Assembly (NCBI GenBank): GCA_963971405.1
Contig: OZ020489.1
Span: 45,338,510-45,402,509 of the forward strand
Length of the DNA: 64,000 bases
Source of the DNA: Psococerastis gibbosa
Lineage: Eukaryota; Arthropoda; Insecta; Psocodea; Psocidae
Reading direction: 5' to 3'
Both the position numbers and the translations under genes were made by a program. Shown piece by piece: positions 1 through 11,969 of this stretch (the first letter of the stretch is position 1; each line of letters opens with the position of its first letter). The notes beneath the pieces are model-generated. The model was not told where the DNA came from and made no database searches. It saw only the letters and a list, made by a program, of their open reading frames with translations.

Positions 1-174
1 TTAATCTACGTGAATGTAAGTAAGTCAGTCTTCTTTGTATTCTTAAAAACGATGCATAACAAAATTATAGGATTTTGTTAGGGGTAGCTTTACTAGACTT
101 TTACTAGCCTATGTTACTTATTTACAGCTACGTACTTAGCTTCTTTACGCCGTATATGCCATGTACGGTTACGG

Positions 175-371
175 TTATACTGTAGGAGCTTGTTTCACAA
201 TTTTCCTCTCAAACCTCCAGCTGCCTGAGATCTGTCCGTAACCTGTTCTCTTACAGTACTCTCTCACTTCAGAGGCTTCGACGCACCTTCTGCCTTTTGT
301 GCTAAAGCCGTCCCAATACTCATTCCACATCACAAAGTCGCAAACCGACATGATTCTATTCTTCACAGCTT
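175..371 (-). CDS. candidate terminal exon of an unrecognised gene
   Basis: Minus-strand open frame of about 65 codons that follows a usable acceptor (GTGGCAG just above 371) and ends in TAA at 175. The composition looks protein-like: three cysteines, WNEYWDGF, TKGRRC and SGSWRFERK segments. I do not recognise the family. No upstream exon or clear poly(A) signal was found, so this may be a real last exon, an old pseudogene or a chance frame. Confidence 0.3.
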
Positions 372-390
372 CTGCCACTATGGCATGCAT

Positions 391-2785
391 ATATATACAT
401 TAAATTCAAATATAATTTTATTAAAATCCGTGTAAAATATTGAATCTTTTCTCTCAGTTTTTATTGCCCTTAATAAAATTTGAAAGTCTCAATCACTTAA
501 CCAGTTAACCAACACTCATTCAAAATGAAAGGTTTGTTTATGTTTTAGTTGCGGAATGCTAGTGCCATAGACAAAAAACTAATTCGTTAGGCTAGTGCGC
601 TACAACAATTAAAATTTACTTAAAATTCATTTTTTCTGTTAGAAATATTAAATCCTTTTAGGAAATTATTGAATTTTCAAATGCAATTTATGTTTTATAG
701 TGAGAATAATAATAAAAGTAATAAGATAATTAGGTTTAAATTATCTAATTTAGTTTCTTTTGCCACGAAAATGCCCCCCTGAAGACAGGTGCCTCTTCCA
801 AAACAGGCATAAATGAAGTAAAAAATGTGTATTATTTTATACGTAAAAATATACGTCAATAATTCATTAGACAATAGATAATTAATAAATGTCTAGTTTG
901 CATTTCAGAAATTGTTTTAAACTAATTTTCTAGGGAGAAAATAATGTTTTTATCAAACGATAGTCGAATGGGTCTATTGTAATGCGTACATAACAGGCTT
1001 TAAACACATTGAACGACCATACTTGATAGCTCCTTTATGCACATACTATATTTTTGCAGATAGAACCTTTTTGCACGTACTTAATGTTTTCAAACTTTTC
1101 AAAGTTTTCAAAGTTTTCAAATTGTTAGTATAGCTCTTAAAAAAGTCGAATGGGATTTTTTAAGGGGTGTTATATTTTTAGGGGTATTTTGAGGGATTTT
1201 TTTTTCATCTTCGAATATTCACTTTTTTTAGTAAGGCGCCCATTCCATTGACCGGCTAGGGCTATTTCCATCCCGGGGCTGTCCCGTAAGGTCTATTATG
1301 GAGAGGGCCGTTACCCATATGTAACTTATAGGCGACACCAAGATGTAAAAAAAAAAAAATCAAAATCAACAATATGGCAGCTGCAACGTTTGTTGTGTCG
1401 GTGGCTATCTAAAGTATTTTCATGTTTGAATTATTCTGTCTTAACTTTGAAGTTTCTTTATTAAATAACCACCATGTGGAAGGAGTGCAAGATGTGGGAT
1501 GTAAAAATACGAAATGCCCGAGCCATGCTTATTTTTTCCGGTAAGTAAAATGCAATTTGCCATTTTTGCGCCAACCTGTTAGGGTTAGGCCAAGCATGTT
1601 CGCAAAGGTTTTATTTTTAATGTATCCAGTTAAACTATGTCTTATGTTATTAATACCGATTTAATGAAACCTCTTATAAAAATACAATTATGAAGATTCT
1701 TGACCATCCAGAGTCGAATCGACAGTTGCACAAGTTGCAGTGAGATTCAAAGTAATACAAATAGCCACCCAAGAAGATTGCAGGGGTGCAGCTACAATAA
1801 CGCGATTTGTAAACTCTCTCTACCCTAACTCCTGAAGGTAAACTTAATCAGCCTGTACAAAGGTGTGTCAGTAAGACCGCCCTTACAAATGCTTGACTCA
1901 TTGTATCACGGTTAAGGCCAAGCCCAGCTTATAAATGGAAAACTGGTCAAAAAGGAACGGAAAGGATTGACTAGACGTAGGTTATTTATTAAGTACAGTA
2001 TATGCAAGGTAACTCGTTATAAATTCCTTTCCTTGACGTCAATAACATTACTGCTGATTAAAGACTATTAAAAACTGCATTGGTACATACCGGAACCTAA
2101 GCCTTATGTCCCTGGGAATTGGTATCAAGTCGGCTTGTAGTTTATGAATTTGTTATAATGTTTACACATTTACTTTGCTTTCTACAGGATTCCAAATATG
2201 GGAACAAAACGGAGAGTCAGCTATGTATGCTCCCGCCACGTAGAGCCAAATTAGTTAATGTAGTTAGGAAATCGACGATATTTAGTGGTACGTACCTACT
2301 ACATTGTGGACTGTTCTGATATTGGTATTACAGCTATTTTGAGCTGCTAATGCCAGTATATTAAATTAAATAAGTGCATAATATCAGGCTAAACTAATTG
2401 TCTTCGATTATAGTTACACCTATCATGTCCTACAGTAACCCACCATGTTTCGTTCACCATTTCCATGAGAGTCCATATTCTAAATTAAAATTAAAGAAAC
2501 AAAACAATAACTAATTCATGCAGATACCTGTAGGTACAAAGTAAAAGTAAAATATTAATAAATGCGTGGCCTTTTCAAAACCGAACCAGCACTTAGTAGT
2601 TTAAGTAGAAGCTTACTCCTAAACGCCCTCAAAACAATTTTCTTGTAGGACTATCAACAAATTACTGCACTTTGTACCTTTACCAGCATAACGTGCTTCA
2701 ACTCTTATTTCAGAAGCAAGGAGTCAAGAGGTTTTTCTGTGTATAGTATGTTATGCAGAACTTATTGCTCCTAAGTGTATAACTA
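391..2785. other. intergenic stretch with no supported gene
   Basis: AT-rich sequence with only short chance frames. Around 1088-1124 there is a short run of a TTTTCAAA-like unit, and a poly-A run lies near 1347. I see no coding exon, RNA gene or recognisable mobile element here. Confidence 0.5.
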
Positions 2786-2789
2786 CTAA

Positions 2790-5680
2790 AAATGGCGAGG
2801 AGAAATCGTTCAAGGCGCAAAGCAGAAGCATCCAAATCTGTGCTGGACTATATAGAACTCCGAAAGGAGCAAGCCTGCCAGAGCCATCAAATCGAACAAA
2901 AGAGACGCATTCAAAGACTTCTTGGGAAAACTTGATTTTAGAAAAGACGTAAGTAAAGCAACCCGTTTTGTATCGAGTCTGAATAATAATAATAAGCAAC
3001 AACAGCTACCACTCCGAGGAAGAAACAAAGATTAACGTCTCACAAGAAAATCGCAGAAGCCTTATTTCAAAATTGACACAAGGGCAAAAGCCAAACTAGT
3101 TAAGAGCCCCCTGCCTCAGTGCCTCGACAGAAAAATGACGTGCATCTGTCTAGAAAATTTTACATTTTTGGAGGTAGAAGCAGCCTTTGCTCAAACCAAG
3201 AAAAATAAGGCTGCAGGCATCGACGGCATTTTCCCTGAAATGGTTATTAATCTGGGCTATAGTGCTAAGGCAACATTACTAGAGTTTATAAACCTGACGT
3301 GGAATTCCAGAATTCTCAGCCAATGGAGAAAGAGTGAAGTGATCCTACCTCTCTGAAGAAGGGAAAGGACCCATGGAGGCTAGACAGCCATCTACCCATT
3401 TCGCTCACCAGCTCCTTATGCAAGGTCGCAGAGAGAATGGTATTAAGCAGGCTGCTCCTTCCATTCATTTACCTCGGCGGCCTAGACAATGCACAGGCTG
3501 GATTCAGAAAACACAGGAACACTATGAACACTATGGACCAGGTAGTGGACTTCACGCAACACGTTAAGGATGCTTTTCACCGAAAAATGTCCACTGTCTC
3601 AGTCTTGGTGGACCTAAAAGCAGCTTGTGACACCGTATGGAGAGTATCCTGCTCAAGATGGCCATAAATGGATTCTTCTTCTTCTTCCCCCTTAGTGCCG
3701 CGTGCGCACCGTGGGGGGTCGCCTCGAACCCATTTCCTGAAATCGCCCTGGTCGGACGTTAACACCTTGAGCTCGGCCATTGCTTTCCCTCTTGCTCAAG
3801 CGAGTTGTTCAATCCTTTCCTCGAGAGTTGTCCTCGGTCTGCCGATGGGTCTTCTTCCTTGCGGCCTTGCTTCCGCCAACCTCCGGGTGGTCCTGTTTTC
3901 GTCCATCCTTTGGACGTGGCCGAACCATTGCATCTGCTTGTTCTTGTCCATAAATGGCATCTCTAGTAAAATCTTCTACTGGATAAATTCTTTCTTGATA
4001 ATGGCACTGAAGAGTACTTTTCCTTAGCAAAACATCAAAGCTCCGCTTGCAGCGGCAAGGACTAGCCAAGGGGCTGTCATCAGTTGTCAACTCTTCAACT
4101 TGATGGTAAATGACGTTCTGAACACCATCCGAGCTATGCCAGGAGTTGAAGCTTTGATATATGCTGATGACTTACTCATCTGGGCATCCAGCAGCGACCT
4201 GAAAAGCCAGGAATCTGTCCTAAATTAAACATTGAGAACCTCGCGAAAGGGGCTACAAGCAACTCTGTCTCACCGTTAGCTCCGATAAAACGGTCAGCCA
4301 GGTACTCAGCCTGTCAACGAAACAGCCTGAACTCAAACTTACCCTCTAAGACGCGGAACTGGAGCAGCAGGATGCAACGAAATATCTGTCGATTGACAAG
4401 AAAATGACGTGGAAATCCATAGCTGACAAAGCCTGATAGAGGTGCTGTCTATTTAAACGTCCAACAGCTACAAAATAGGGTGCCACTCAAGACGTGCTGA
4501 CATCCACGTACAAAACCTATATTCGCCCCATACTTGAGCACGGTAGTGAAGCCACTGTAACAGCGAGTGCCAATACTACGATAAAACTGCATGTTGCCCA
4601 AAATGCGTCAATGCGAATTATCACTGGTGCCCCAAAATCTACACCTAAGCTGCCACGGAAGTCCAGACCGGAATAGAACCCATGCAATGCCACAGAGAAA
4701 AAGCCGCACTTAACTTTTGAGAAAGACAAAAACGCTTACTGCCCCTAAAAAGGACCCAATATACAAAAGCTGCTTCCCGGCTGAAAAGAAACTCAAGTTA
4801 CTGATCATGGCAGACTCCATCAGAAAAAAATACGACATACTACTGGGTGAAGCAGCGCCTTCCCCCTGCCAACAACAAGCCTTTCTCTCGCTTCCAGCTG
4901 CTGAGCTGCACCTAGTCAATCACGATCTGCTAAAACACGTATCCACTGATGTTGCTCTGCTTTAGAGACCATTCATACTAGATACGCAGCAAAAGAATGG
5001 CTCCACATATACTGCAATGGCCCCTCCATCCTTTATCTGGAAAAAAAGAGCAGGTTTTTTGTCCGAAGCTTTCCAAGACGCAGTGCCTGTAGGTGCACCT
5101 CTGGGCTCTGACCAACTACGACGGAGATATTGCAGCAGCATGAGTCCGCTAAAAAATTGTAAGAAACAAGAGACAATAAAAATAAAGTAGTGTTCCTGAT
5201 TGATTCTTGCTCTGAGTAGCAACCGTGCCACGGTTGCGAAATAGCAATAAACTGCCGCACGCTGCTATCAAATTTGCTAGAGGGTGGATGGCACATCGTT
5301 CTGCAGAGGATTCTCAGCCATGTAGGAATCGGCGGCAACGAAAAGGCAGACGAGCTGGCCAAAATTGGAGTAGCCGGCCAGTGTATGACAATACACCTCC
5401 GCTAAATCCATCATAGCCAGAGCTGTAAGGGCATGGGTCAGAAACCGCCACAGACATACAAGCGCAGGAAAAAACTGGGCCACCCTTATAGACTTGCCAA
5501 TACTCCGGTTCCTGCCTAGGGCATTGAGCGTTGCTGTTTTCAGGACCACCACCGGCCACGACTACCTTCCTTCCCCCTGCATCGCATCGGGGTCTTTGCT
5601 TCGGACGTCTGTCCCCTGTGTAAAGGTGATATGAACGCAAAACATCGACCCGAGTGCCCAGCCCTGTCCTAATGCTGTGT
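2790..5680 (+). pseudogene. LINE retrotransposon remnant: reverse transcriptase plus RNase H
   Basis: Degenerate non-LTR retrotransposon, read through several frames. In order: the linker before the RT domain (about 2925-3060), RT blocks with NKAAGIDGI (about 3205) and the PISLTS, QAGFRK and VLVDLKAACDTVW blocks (3390-3650), a GLPRGAV-like and YADD palm region (about 4060-4180), the post-RT region with TYKTYIRPILEHGSEA (4500) and RIITGAPKSTP (4615), an RNase H end with GGNEKADELAK (about 5330-5365), and a Cys-containing tail with CPLC (about 5615). The endonuclease domain is missing, so the copy is 5'-truncated, and there are many frameshifts and stops. RNase H after RT fits the I/R1/LOA-type LINE groups. 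A second LINE tail is inserted at 3672-3947. Confidence 0.8.
3672..3947 (-). mobile_element. 5'-truncated LINE 3' end inserted in another LINE, with target duplication
   Basis: About 276 bp on the minus strand that encodes the end of a LINE protein (WFGHVQRMDENRTTRR, then GRRPIGRP, then FRKWVRGDPP) and finishes with a (GAA)n-rich 3' tail. It is bounded by the 10-bp direct repeat ccataaatgg at 3662-3671 and 3948-3957. Across the insertion the host LINE reads MAING on one side and ING-ISSK on the other. Two relatives of this element lie at about 36,152-36,459 and 61,371-61,625. Confidence 0.85.
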
Positions 5681-5939
5681 CGTCGTATATTCTATATAGC
5701 ATAAATATAGTACTTCCTTTTTCATATCGGTATTCTCTGAAACTAGAGGTGGGGAATTTTTGCTTACTTTGCTTTTTGTTTCAGTCAGAGGTTACAAAAT
5801 AATCTACTACAGCCAAGCCGGCAACAGTTCAAGCAGAGTTGGAGTCATTGTTGAAGGAAGCCTGTAAAATTCAGTAGTTGAGGTGACCAGGAAGAGCGAC
5901 CGGGTGATGCATTGTAAGTTTCTATTTACTGACGAAGCA

Positions 5940-6575
5940 GTAGTGCTGAACGATTATTCACCGCGCCAATAGAATCTGTGAACACCGGGCACTAAAAGAA
6001 GAACTAAACCACTTAGACATTGCACTACAATCGAATGGGTACTCAGAGGGAGAAATAAAAAGCACGATACGGCCACCGCGTAATGCAACCGATCGGCAGG
6101 AACCAGCAGCCACGATGGGATTGGTCCAACTTCCTTTCAATAAAAATGTGACGGATCGCATAGGTAAACTTTTTCGACGTCACAATTTGAAAACAATATT
6201 CAAACCTACACAACAACTAAACAGCTTACTCAGATAGGCCAAAGATGCCAGGGACCCACTGACATCAGCAGGCGTATACAGAATTCTACATAGGTAGGTA
6301 CCACAAAAAGAAGCTTGAAAACAAGGATAGATGAACACAAACGTAACTGTGGCCCTCTTCAGCCAGAGAGGTCAGCAATTACAGAGCATGTGCTAACACG
6401 AACAGGCCATAGGTACTGTACGTTTTGAGCAGGCTACAATACTCTCTACCACGGCTTCGTACTAGCCCCGACTACACAGGGAGGTCATAGAAATTTACAA
6501 ACATCCGAAAACCTATAAAAGAAAGGAAAAAGGATTAAAAGTAAATAGAATATGGTATCCAGCCCTCAACAAAAC
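5940..6575 (+). pseudogene. Penelope-like element remnant, GIY-YIG endonuclease region
   Basis: Frameshifted plus-strand coding remnant typical of the C-terminal part of Penelope-like retroelements. It has a segment with LQSNGYSEGEIKSTIRPP and RRHNLKTIFKPTQQLNSLL, then DPLTSAGVYRI (start of the GIY-YIG fold), GTTKRSLKTRIDEHKRNC, ITEHVLTRTGH, and a terminal block with GLKVNRIWYPALNKT near 6535-6580. The frame changes near 6290. The RT part is not seen. Confidence 0.75.
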
Positions 6576-6577
6576 AA

Positions 6578-6705
6578 CTACATTTTCTGGCCACGCTTCG
6601 AAGGGCATGTAAAGCAGGCGGTCCCGGGCCTTCCTAGTTGAGTGTTAGAGAGGGCTAACTCCGCTAGTTTGGCTTAGTAATAGAACAAAAAGTCCTTATT
6701 ATTTA
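6578..6705 (+). repeat. SINE body fragment
   Basis: Starts acattttctggccacgcttcg and runs through a GGCGGTCCCGGGC block, an ACTCCGCTAG block and a TTAGTAATAGAACAA end. The same unit recurs at 9820-9945 behind a tRNA-like head, and in diverged form at 58,259-58,420 and 62,020-62,080, so this is a headless copy of that SINE. Confidence 0.6.
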
Positions 6706-6847
6706 TTTACAAAGAGAATACGTCAGTGGGCCAATCACAGCAATCAGAAACGAGAACTCCTGCTCAACAAACCATACCTACACCAACTCAATCAGTTGCT
6801 ATGGTACCTCCACGATACGATTTTACCAGTATAAGTGTACGTAGTGT

Positions 6848-6955
6848 CACTGAAGATGTCGACCGCAGTTGTTGACGAAACGTTTGGAAGCCTGCTTTCA
6901 AATCGACCACGGCCTATTAGCCCGGATCCTTCTGTTCATTTAAAAGCCCTTGAGC
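6848..6955 (+). repeat. Penelope-like terminal-repeat fragment with hammerhead-like core
   Basis: Contains CTGAAGATGTCGACCGCAG, then TTGTTGACGAAACGTTT, followed by a CGACCACGGCC / AGCCCGGAT block. The same unit is found inverted at 9554-9645, direct at 10,070-10,190, as an inverted pair at 40,563-40,732, and diverged at 61,690-61,770. It lies downstream of the Penelope remnant at 5.9-6.6 kb, as expected if it is that element's terminal repeat. Confidence 0.55.
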
Positions 6956-7044
6956 CTAAGATAAGGTGGTTTGACCTGTCCAGAGATGGTATACGTGACT
7001 CCTTCAGCCAGGAAGGCACGAGGAAACTGCCAACTTTGAACGAC

Positions 7045-8590
7045 CAATAGGAGGCGTTAACTATCAAGAAGCTATGGCAAAACATTGAGGCAGCTCTACT
7101 GTCCTCAGGGTCGGATGTGCTGGGAAAGACTAAAGGTGGCCAGCTAGTTCAGAAAGATACGTGGTGGTGGAACGAAGATGTGCAAAGCAAACTGACAGAT
7201 AAAAAGAAGTCATACAAGGAATGGCAAAAGTCGAAATCAAGGGCCGACCATGAGTGCTACACGGTCACTAGACGAAGAGCGAAAAGAGCAGGAGCAGAAG
7301 CCAGAGACACAGCCACTGAGGAGTGACTGAATACCCGAGACGGAGATCAGAAAATATTCAAGAGCTAAGAAAAGGCTGAGCGATAAACAGGACATTGCCC
7401 AGACAGTTATATGTATTAAAGACAAGCAAGGAAGAGCCCTTACCCAAAGGGAGGCCATTAACTAGTAATGGATGGAGTACTTTAGTGGAATTATGAATGT
7501 TGGAAACCCAAGAACCCAGGTCCTAAATGCTGAGGAACGTAATAATGAAACAATACCACAGAGGCAGAAGTGAAAGAAGCACTAAAGAGCATGGCAAATG
7601 GCAAAACCACGGGCCTGACAGCGACCCCATTGAAGCTTTCAAGGCACTTGGGGCAACAGGAGTAACTATAATGACCAAATTCATCAACAAAATCCTCTAC
7701 GACCCGCAATATCCAAATCAATGAAGAAAAGAAAGGGGGACGTGCAATCCTGCGGAAAATATCGACCCATAAAACTGATTAGCCATGCGATGAAGTGGAC
7801 TGCGCGAGTAATATCCAAACTGGAGAAGGACATAACAGAAAACCAACTTGGCTTCATTGCAGGGCAAGGGACCACCGATCACCTCAGGACCATGCAGGAT
7901 AAAAAGGAACCACTCCACCTAGCCTTCATTGACCATGAAAAAAAAAATTGACCGCAAAAAAACTAAGTACATGGAAAGTGGAGGGATACTTGATGAGCAC
8001 ACTGTTGAAATAGAAGGCGCTCAGCTCGAAAAAATGAACAATTTTAAATACTTATGGTCCACCCTAAAAATGGGAGGTGGGTGTGAAAAGGACGCTTGCA
8101 GTCGAATCTCGATAGGCTGGCTGAAGTGGCGAGACATGAGTGGTATCCTAACAGACAGGAAAATGCCCAAAAACTAAAAGGGCTACTCTACAAGCAAGTG
8201 GTTAGAACTACCATGATTTATGGCTCAGAGTGCTGGGCCTTGAGAAAGGCCGAAGAACAAAGACTGCATGTGGCCGAGATGCGGATGCTGCGACGGTCCG
8301 TGGGCTTCACACTAGCTGATAGACGCCAAAACGAAGAAATAAGAGCTGAAATGAAGACCGCAAACATAGTCGCATAAAGCGCGGGAACGGCGACTATCAT
8401 GGTGGGCCCACGTTGAAAGAAGGCGGCCAGATAAGCTTATCAGACGAAAGAGAAGACGAGGACGGCCCAGGCTGACGGTAAAAGCGAAAGCCCGCCAAGA
8501 CCTCAGAACTGTAGGAGCAATCGCAGTCGAAGCCCAGAATCGCAGAGTGGAAAAGAACATGCCGTTTCGCTGACCCCTCCTAGGGATAAA
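7045..8590 (+). pseudogene. RTE/BovB-like LINE remnant
   Basis: Plus-strand pieces in several frames: an endonuclease-RT linker with TWWWNEDVQ and KKKSYKEW (7160-7225), an RT start with VKEALKSMANGKTTGPD (about 7575), CGKYRPIKLI, NQLGFIAGQGTTDHL, and FIDHEK at 7925. The palm is then lost by an internal deletion near 7945. The sequence resumes in the post-palm region with YGSECWALRKAEEQRL and MRMLR (8218-8290), and ends in a degenerate C-terminus. The block order fits RTE-type LINEs; the call rests on motif order only. The copy is 5'-truncated and internally deleted. Confidence 0.7.
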
Positions 8591-8933
8591 AGCGAGGAAA
8601 AAATAAAAAAAAGTCTGAGGTCGCTCAGCCGCGCCGCTGTCAGATATTCTCACCACTGTCCCGTTATCACAAGTGATAAAAGTTCAAGTTCAGGTACTGG
8701 CAATATTTTAACTTTTAAAACAGGAATCAATAGCAATCACACACAAGATCACAAGATGCATGTACTGTATATCTTATGAAATATATTACTCTAAATTTTT
8801 GTGTACAATATGATTAGCCACAGTTATTGAACTAGAAAATTGTAAAAAGAAAAATTCTGTCGGTGAGAATTTCTGGTCGAAAGAGCTCAAAAATTGTGCA
8901 AATCGGAGCTGGTTACGGCATATAATACGGCTT

Positions 8934-9316
8934 AAAATTGTAGATAGAATTAGGCGGAACTGATCCACAATAACATATGTTAACAGTGACCGGTTTCGGT
9001 AAGATACCATCACCAGACATAAACAAACAAATGAAACACGCCATTATGTACATACCAAGGGGGTGGGGGATACAATATTAATTGGTAGGAGGTGGGCGGG
9101 GTTGGGAACATGACCTTACGAGTGGGGAGCAATTTTCCAACATTTTCCCAAATTGCTCCCCACATGTTATGTTCCCAACCCCGCCCACCTCTTGGTATGT
9201 ATATAATGGCGTGTTTAATTTGTTTGTTTATGCCTGATGATAGTATCTTACCGAAACCGGCCACTGTTAATATATTTTATTGTGGGTCAGTTGCGTCTCA
9301 TTCTTTCTACAATTTT
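8934..9316. repeat. foldback element, about 200-bp arms
   Basis: Near-palindrome centred near 9145: left arm about 8934-9140, right arm about 9149-9316. Arms share CCACAATAA, GTTAACAGTG-like, accggtttcggtaagata, the cataaacaaacaaat block and ggtgggcggggttgggaaca. The right arm carries CTGATGATAGTATC then TTACCGAAACCGG; the left arm carries the matching CTGGTGATGGTATC and TTACCGAAAC on the other strand. No coding capacity. Confidence 0.8.
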
Positions 9317-9553
9317 AAGTTTGATGAAATTCCACGAAATCACTTTGGAGAATCTCACTATGATATAATACGGCTTTGAATGTATAAAACTGTTTTTCTG
9401 GGGGTGTCCGAACGACTCTTAAGTTTTCATCTATTGTTTCAGCAAGAGATCGCGCAGCTGTCGGACGGCGCCATTAATGCCACTTTGACCTACTCAAACG
9501 AAGGGAGCCGATGAACCAATGGAGGAGCAACGTAAATTATATTTTTATGAACC

Positions 9554-9645
9554 GCCAGTAGAATCCGGGCTGATGGGCCGTGGTCGAAATGAAAGTGAAC
9601 TTACAAACGTTTCGTCAACATCTGCGGTCGACATCTTCGAAGGTT
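9554..9645 (-). repeat. Penelope-like terminal-repeat fragment (inverted copy)
   Basis: On the minus strand it reads GAAGATGTCGACCGCAGATG then TTGACGAAACGTTT, followed by the CGACCACGGCCCATCAGCC block, matching the units at 6848, 10,070 and 40.6 kb. Together with the plus-oriented copy at 10,070-10,190 it flanks a SINE. Confidence 0.6.
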
Positions 9646-9714
9646 GTAGCTCGGTGCCTCCGTAGCGAGTGACTGGGTAGGGGGCTGAGCACTGACCTTT
9701 TTACCTGGACGTTG

Positions 9715-9945
9715 TTGTTGTGTTGAGAGCGGGATTTGCTCGCTCTCAGGACATGTAGAGTAGTGGAACGGACTCCAACCTTCACCCGAAAGGTGTTAGT
9801 TCGAGTCCCACACTTCCTACATTTTCTGGCCATGCTTCGGAGGGCATGTAAAGCAGGTGGTCCCGGGCTTTCCTAGGTGGGTGTAAGAGAGGGCTTATAG
9901 CCCTAACTCCGCTAGGTTAGCTTAGTAATAGAACAACAAAAGTCG
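9715..9945 (+). repeat. tRNA-derived SINE
   Basis: The head looks tRNA-derived: a weak A-box-like GTAGAGTAGTGGAACG and, about 45 bases later, a good B box GTTAGTTCGAGTCCC (around 9795-9810). The body (CATTTTCTGGCCATGC, then GGTGGTCCCGGGC) and the end TTAGTAATAGAACAACAAAA match the headless copy at 6578-6705. A diverged copy is at 58,259-58,420. Confidence 0.65.
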
Positions 9946-10069
9946 ATATTTATTTTATTTAACATGTTCCTCTGGGGAATTTCCATTACCTTGTTTTTCA
10001 CAATTGACCGACGTCATCCTTTTTGTTGTGGTTTTGTTCAGCCCGGATACCAGAGTTTGCTCACCTTAA

Positions 10070-10190
10070 GCCGTCAACCGCAGATGTTGACGAAACGTTT
10101 GTAAGTTCACTTTCATTTCAACCACGGCCAATCAGCCCAGATTCTACTGGGTCTTCATTCGACTCCGGCATTGAAAGCCTCTGTAGTTAC
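10070..10190 (+). repeat. Penelope-like terminal-repeat fragment
   Basis: Contains ACCGCAGATGTTGACGAAAC, then the CAACCACGGCCAATCAGCC and TTCATTCGACTCCGGCATTG blocks. The order matches the 40.69-40.78 kb copy. Noncoding terminal-repeat remnant. Confidence 0.55.
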
Positions 10191-10439
10191 ATCATTTTTC
10201 ATGGGATTTCTCTATAACTTGCACTGTCGGGGTTTAAGTTCTAAAAATTATAAGTATGTCGCCACTGTTTCTGTATTACGCATCATATATATCATATAAT
10301 AAATTATTTTACCTTACTCAGTGGCGCTACAGCCTGGTTAGGGTCTTGACTTGTTCTCTATTGGTAAAGGTTGATGGCAATGGTGTAATACTATTTAACA
10401 AAGGGCTAGTTGGACTTACATTGCCTGTCTGTTAATAGT

Positions 10440-10830
10440 CATTAGAGGATAGTCATCGAATAGTTAGAGCGGAGCCCATTGTCAGGGGAAGGGGGTGAAG
10501 ATTTGACAGTGGGTGCTACTCCCATCATCATCCTTAGTAGGACTGGTTGGGTTTCTGACCAACGGACTCCTTGCTCTTGTATTCTACTCTGAATTATTGA
10601 GTAAATCCCATCCCCTCGAGAATTCAAACTACCGTTCTCCCGATCGAAATGCAAGTTCTCTAACCACTCGACCACGGCGCTCGGCGAGGAAAATCCTCAA
10701 GGGGGTCGGATTTACATAATAATTCATAGTAGAATACAAGAGCAATTGAAACCATCAGGACTTAGCCTGATGCTGGGAGTAGCACCCACTCCCGAAATGT
10801 CACCCCCTCCCGCTGACAATGGCCTCTACC
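10440..10830. repeat. head-to-head pair of tRNA-derived SINE copies
   Basis: The minus-strand copy, read from about 10,680 to 10,445, starts with a tRNA-like head: A box TGGTCGAGTGGTTAGAG and a B-box-like AGTTTGAATTC before CGAGGGGATGGGATTTAC. Its body (GTAGAATACAAGAGCA, then GGGAGTAGCACCCAC) is repeated on the plus strand at 10,690-10,825. The two bodies form an inverted repeat with the tRNA-like head between them. The head resembles a class II (Ser/Leu-type) tRNA. Confidence 0.6.
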
Positions 10831-11339
10831 CTAATTATTCCATGACTATGAGAGCCATGTCTCATACTCATGACTATTAACACTACAGACAACGTAAGGC
10901 TACCTGCCTTTGTTAAATTGACTCGTTTTAAAAGGTTGAAACTGGTCTTATTCTTATGCTGCCTTCGTTTGAAATGTGGTAATCCCAATGTTAGGCTGGC
11001 TGGAAAATGCCGAGAAAGACTTCATCCACCTCGTCGCACGTAATTGCGTGACTGGCATCCAGAATGGACTTGGCGGGACATCGCGCGCCTAAAACAATAA
11101 CCAAACATTCTATTGGAACTACCAAAGGAATAGTTCTCGTCGGCAAACCGAAATTCTATTATCAGTATGCTATAGTAAATATTTCTATGATTGTCTCAAA
11201 TAACTGTTGTTAAATGTTTGATATGTGAGATTATTACTTAGTTCCCTGAACTCGTCCAAGCTGTAGAGTGGACATTCCTTCCTTCTCCTTGAAAACTCAA
11301 TTAGTAAGGCTGATGGGCAGGGCATTGTAGTACCTAATT

Positions 11340-11965
11340 GCCGAGTTTGCTTAAGATGCGACAACCGACTCAGCCTGCATTTGGGGTAGGCGTTTCATAG
11401 CCTGAACTTTATATACATTCGCGTGTCCATGAAAACGAGTATTTAAGTGGGTTGTCCAAAATCGAGCAGCTTGGACGGCTTTGACGTTTGCTTCATACAG
11501 ATCGTCTGTTTCGACCTCTCTATAGCAGCAAATTACAGCTATTGGGTACATCTTGCTCATCGGTGTAGGTTTGAGACATCCCGTTATGATTCGCACCGTT
11601 TCGTTTACATCCACCTCTTTCGGCATGAACCGAGTTGTGCGCGCAGGAACTGCGTATTATCCCTCTGAGAAGCAAAGCCCAAGTGCAGAGGTTCTCAGTG
11701 TTCTTGTCTCTGTCAGACTGCTTATTGCGGAGATGAAAATAGATGGATTTGATTTCAGTAAGTTGTTCTTATAATACTTACAAGCTAGGGTACCAAGGGC
11801 CAGTCCCAACTCGTGCTGAACCACCTCGAACGTTTTGTCTTGTGCTGCAACAGCTGCGTCATCGGCATGTACAAACTGTTTAGTGAACCCTGTCGTGGGA
11901 TGATCGTTAGTGTCGATAAGAGCTAATATCCCATCCTGGGGAGGCTGTTCTTTTGGGTTCTCCAC
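11340..11965 (-). pseudogene. LINE fragment, RT palm and post-RT region
   Basis: Minus-strand remnant in two frames. 11,965-11,657 reads ALIDTNDHPTTGFTKQFV then a degraded palm motif (HADD, from YADD) and a block with FEVVQHELGLALGTL and YYKNNLLKSNPS. 11,626-11,351 reads NETVRIITGCLKPTPM and MYPIA, a post-RT block common in Jockey/R1-like LINEs. Stops and frameshifts make it non-functional. Confidence 0.7.
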
Positions 11966-11969
11966 CGAC

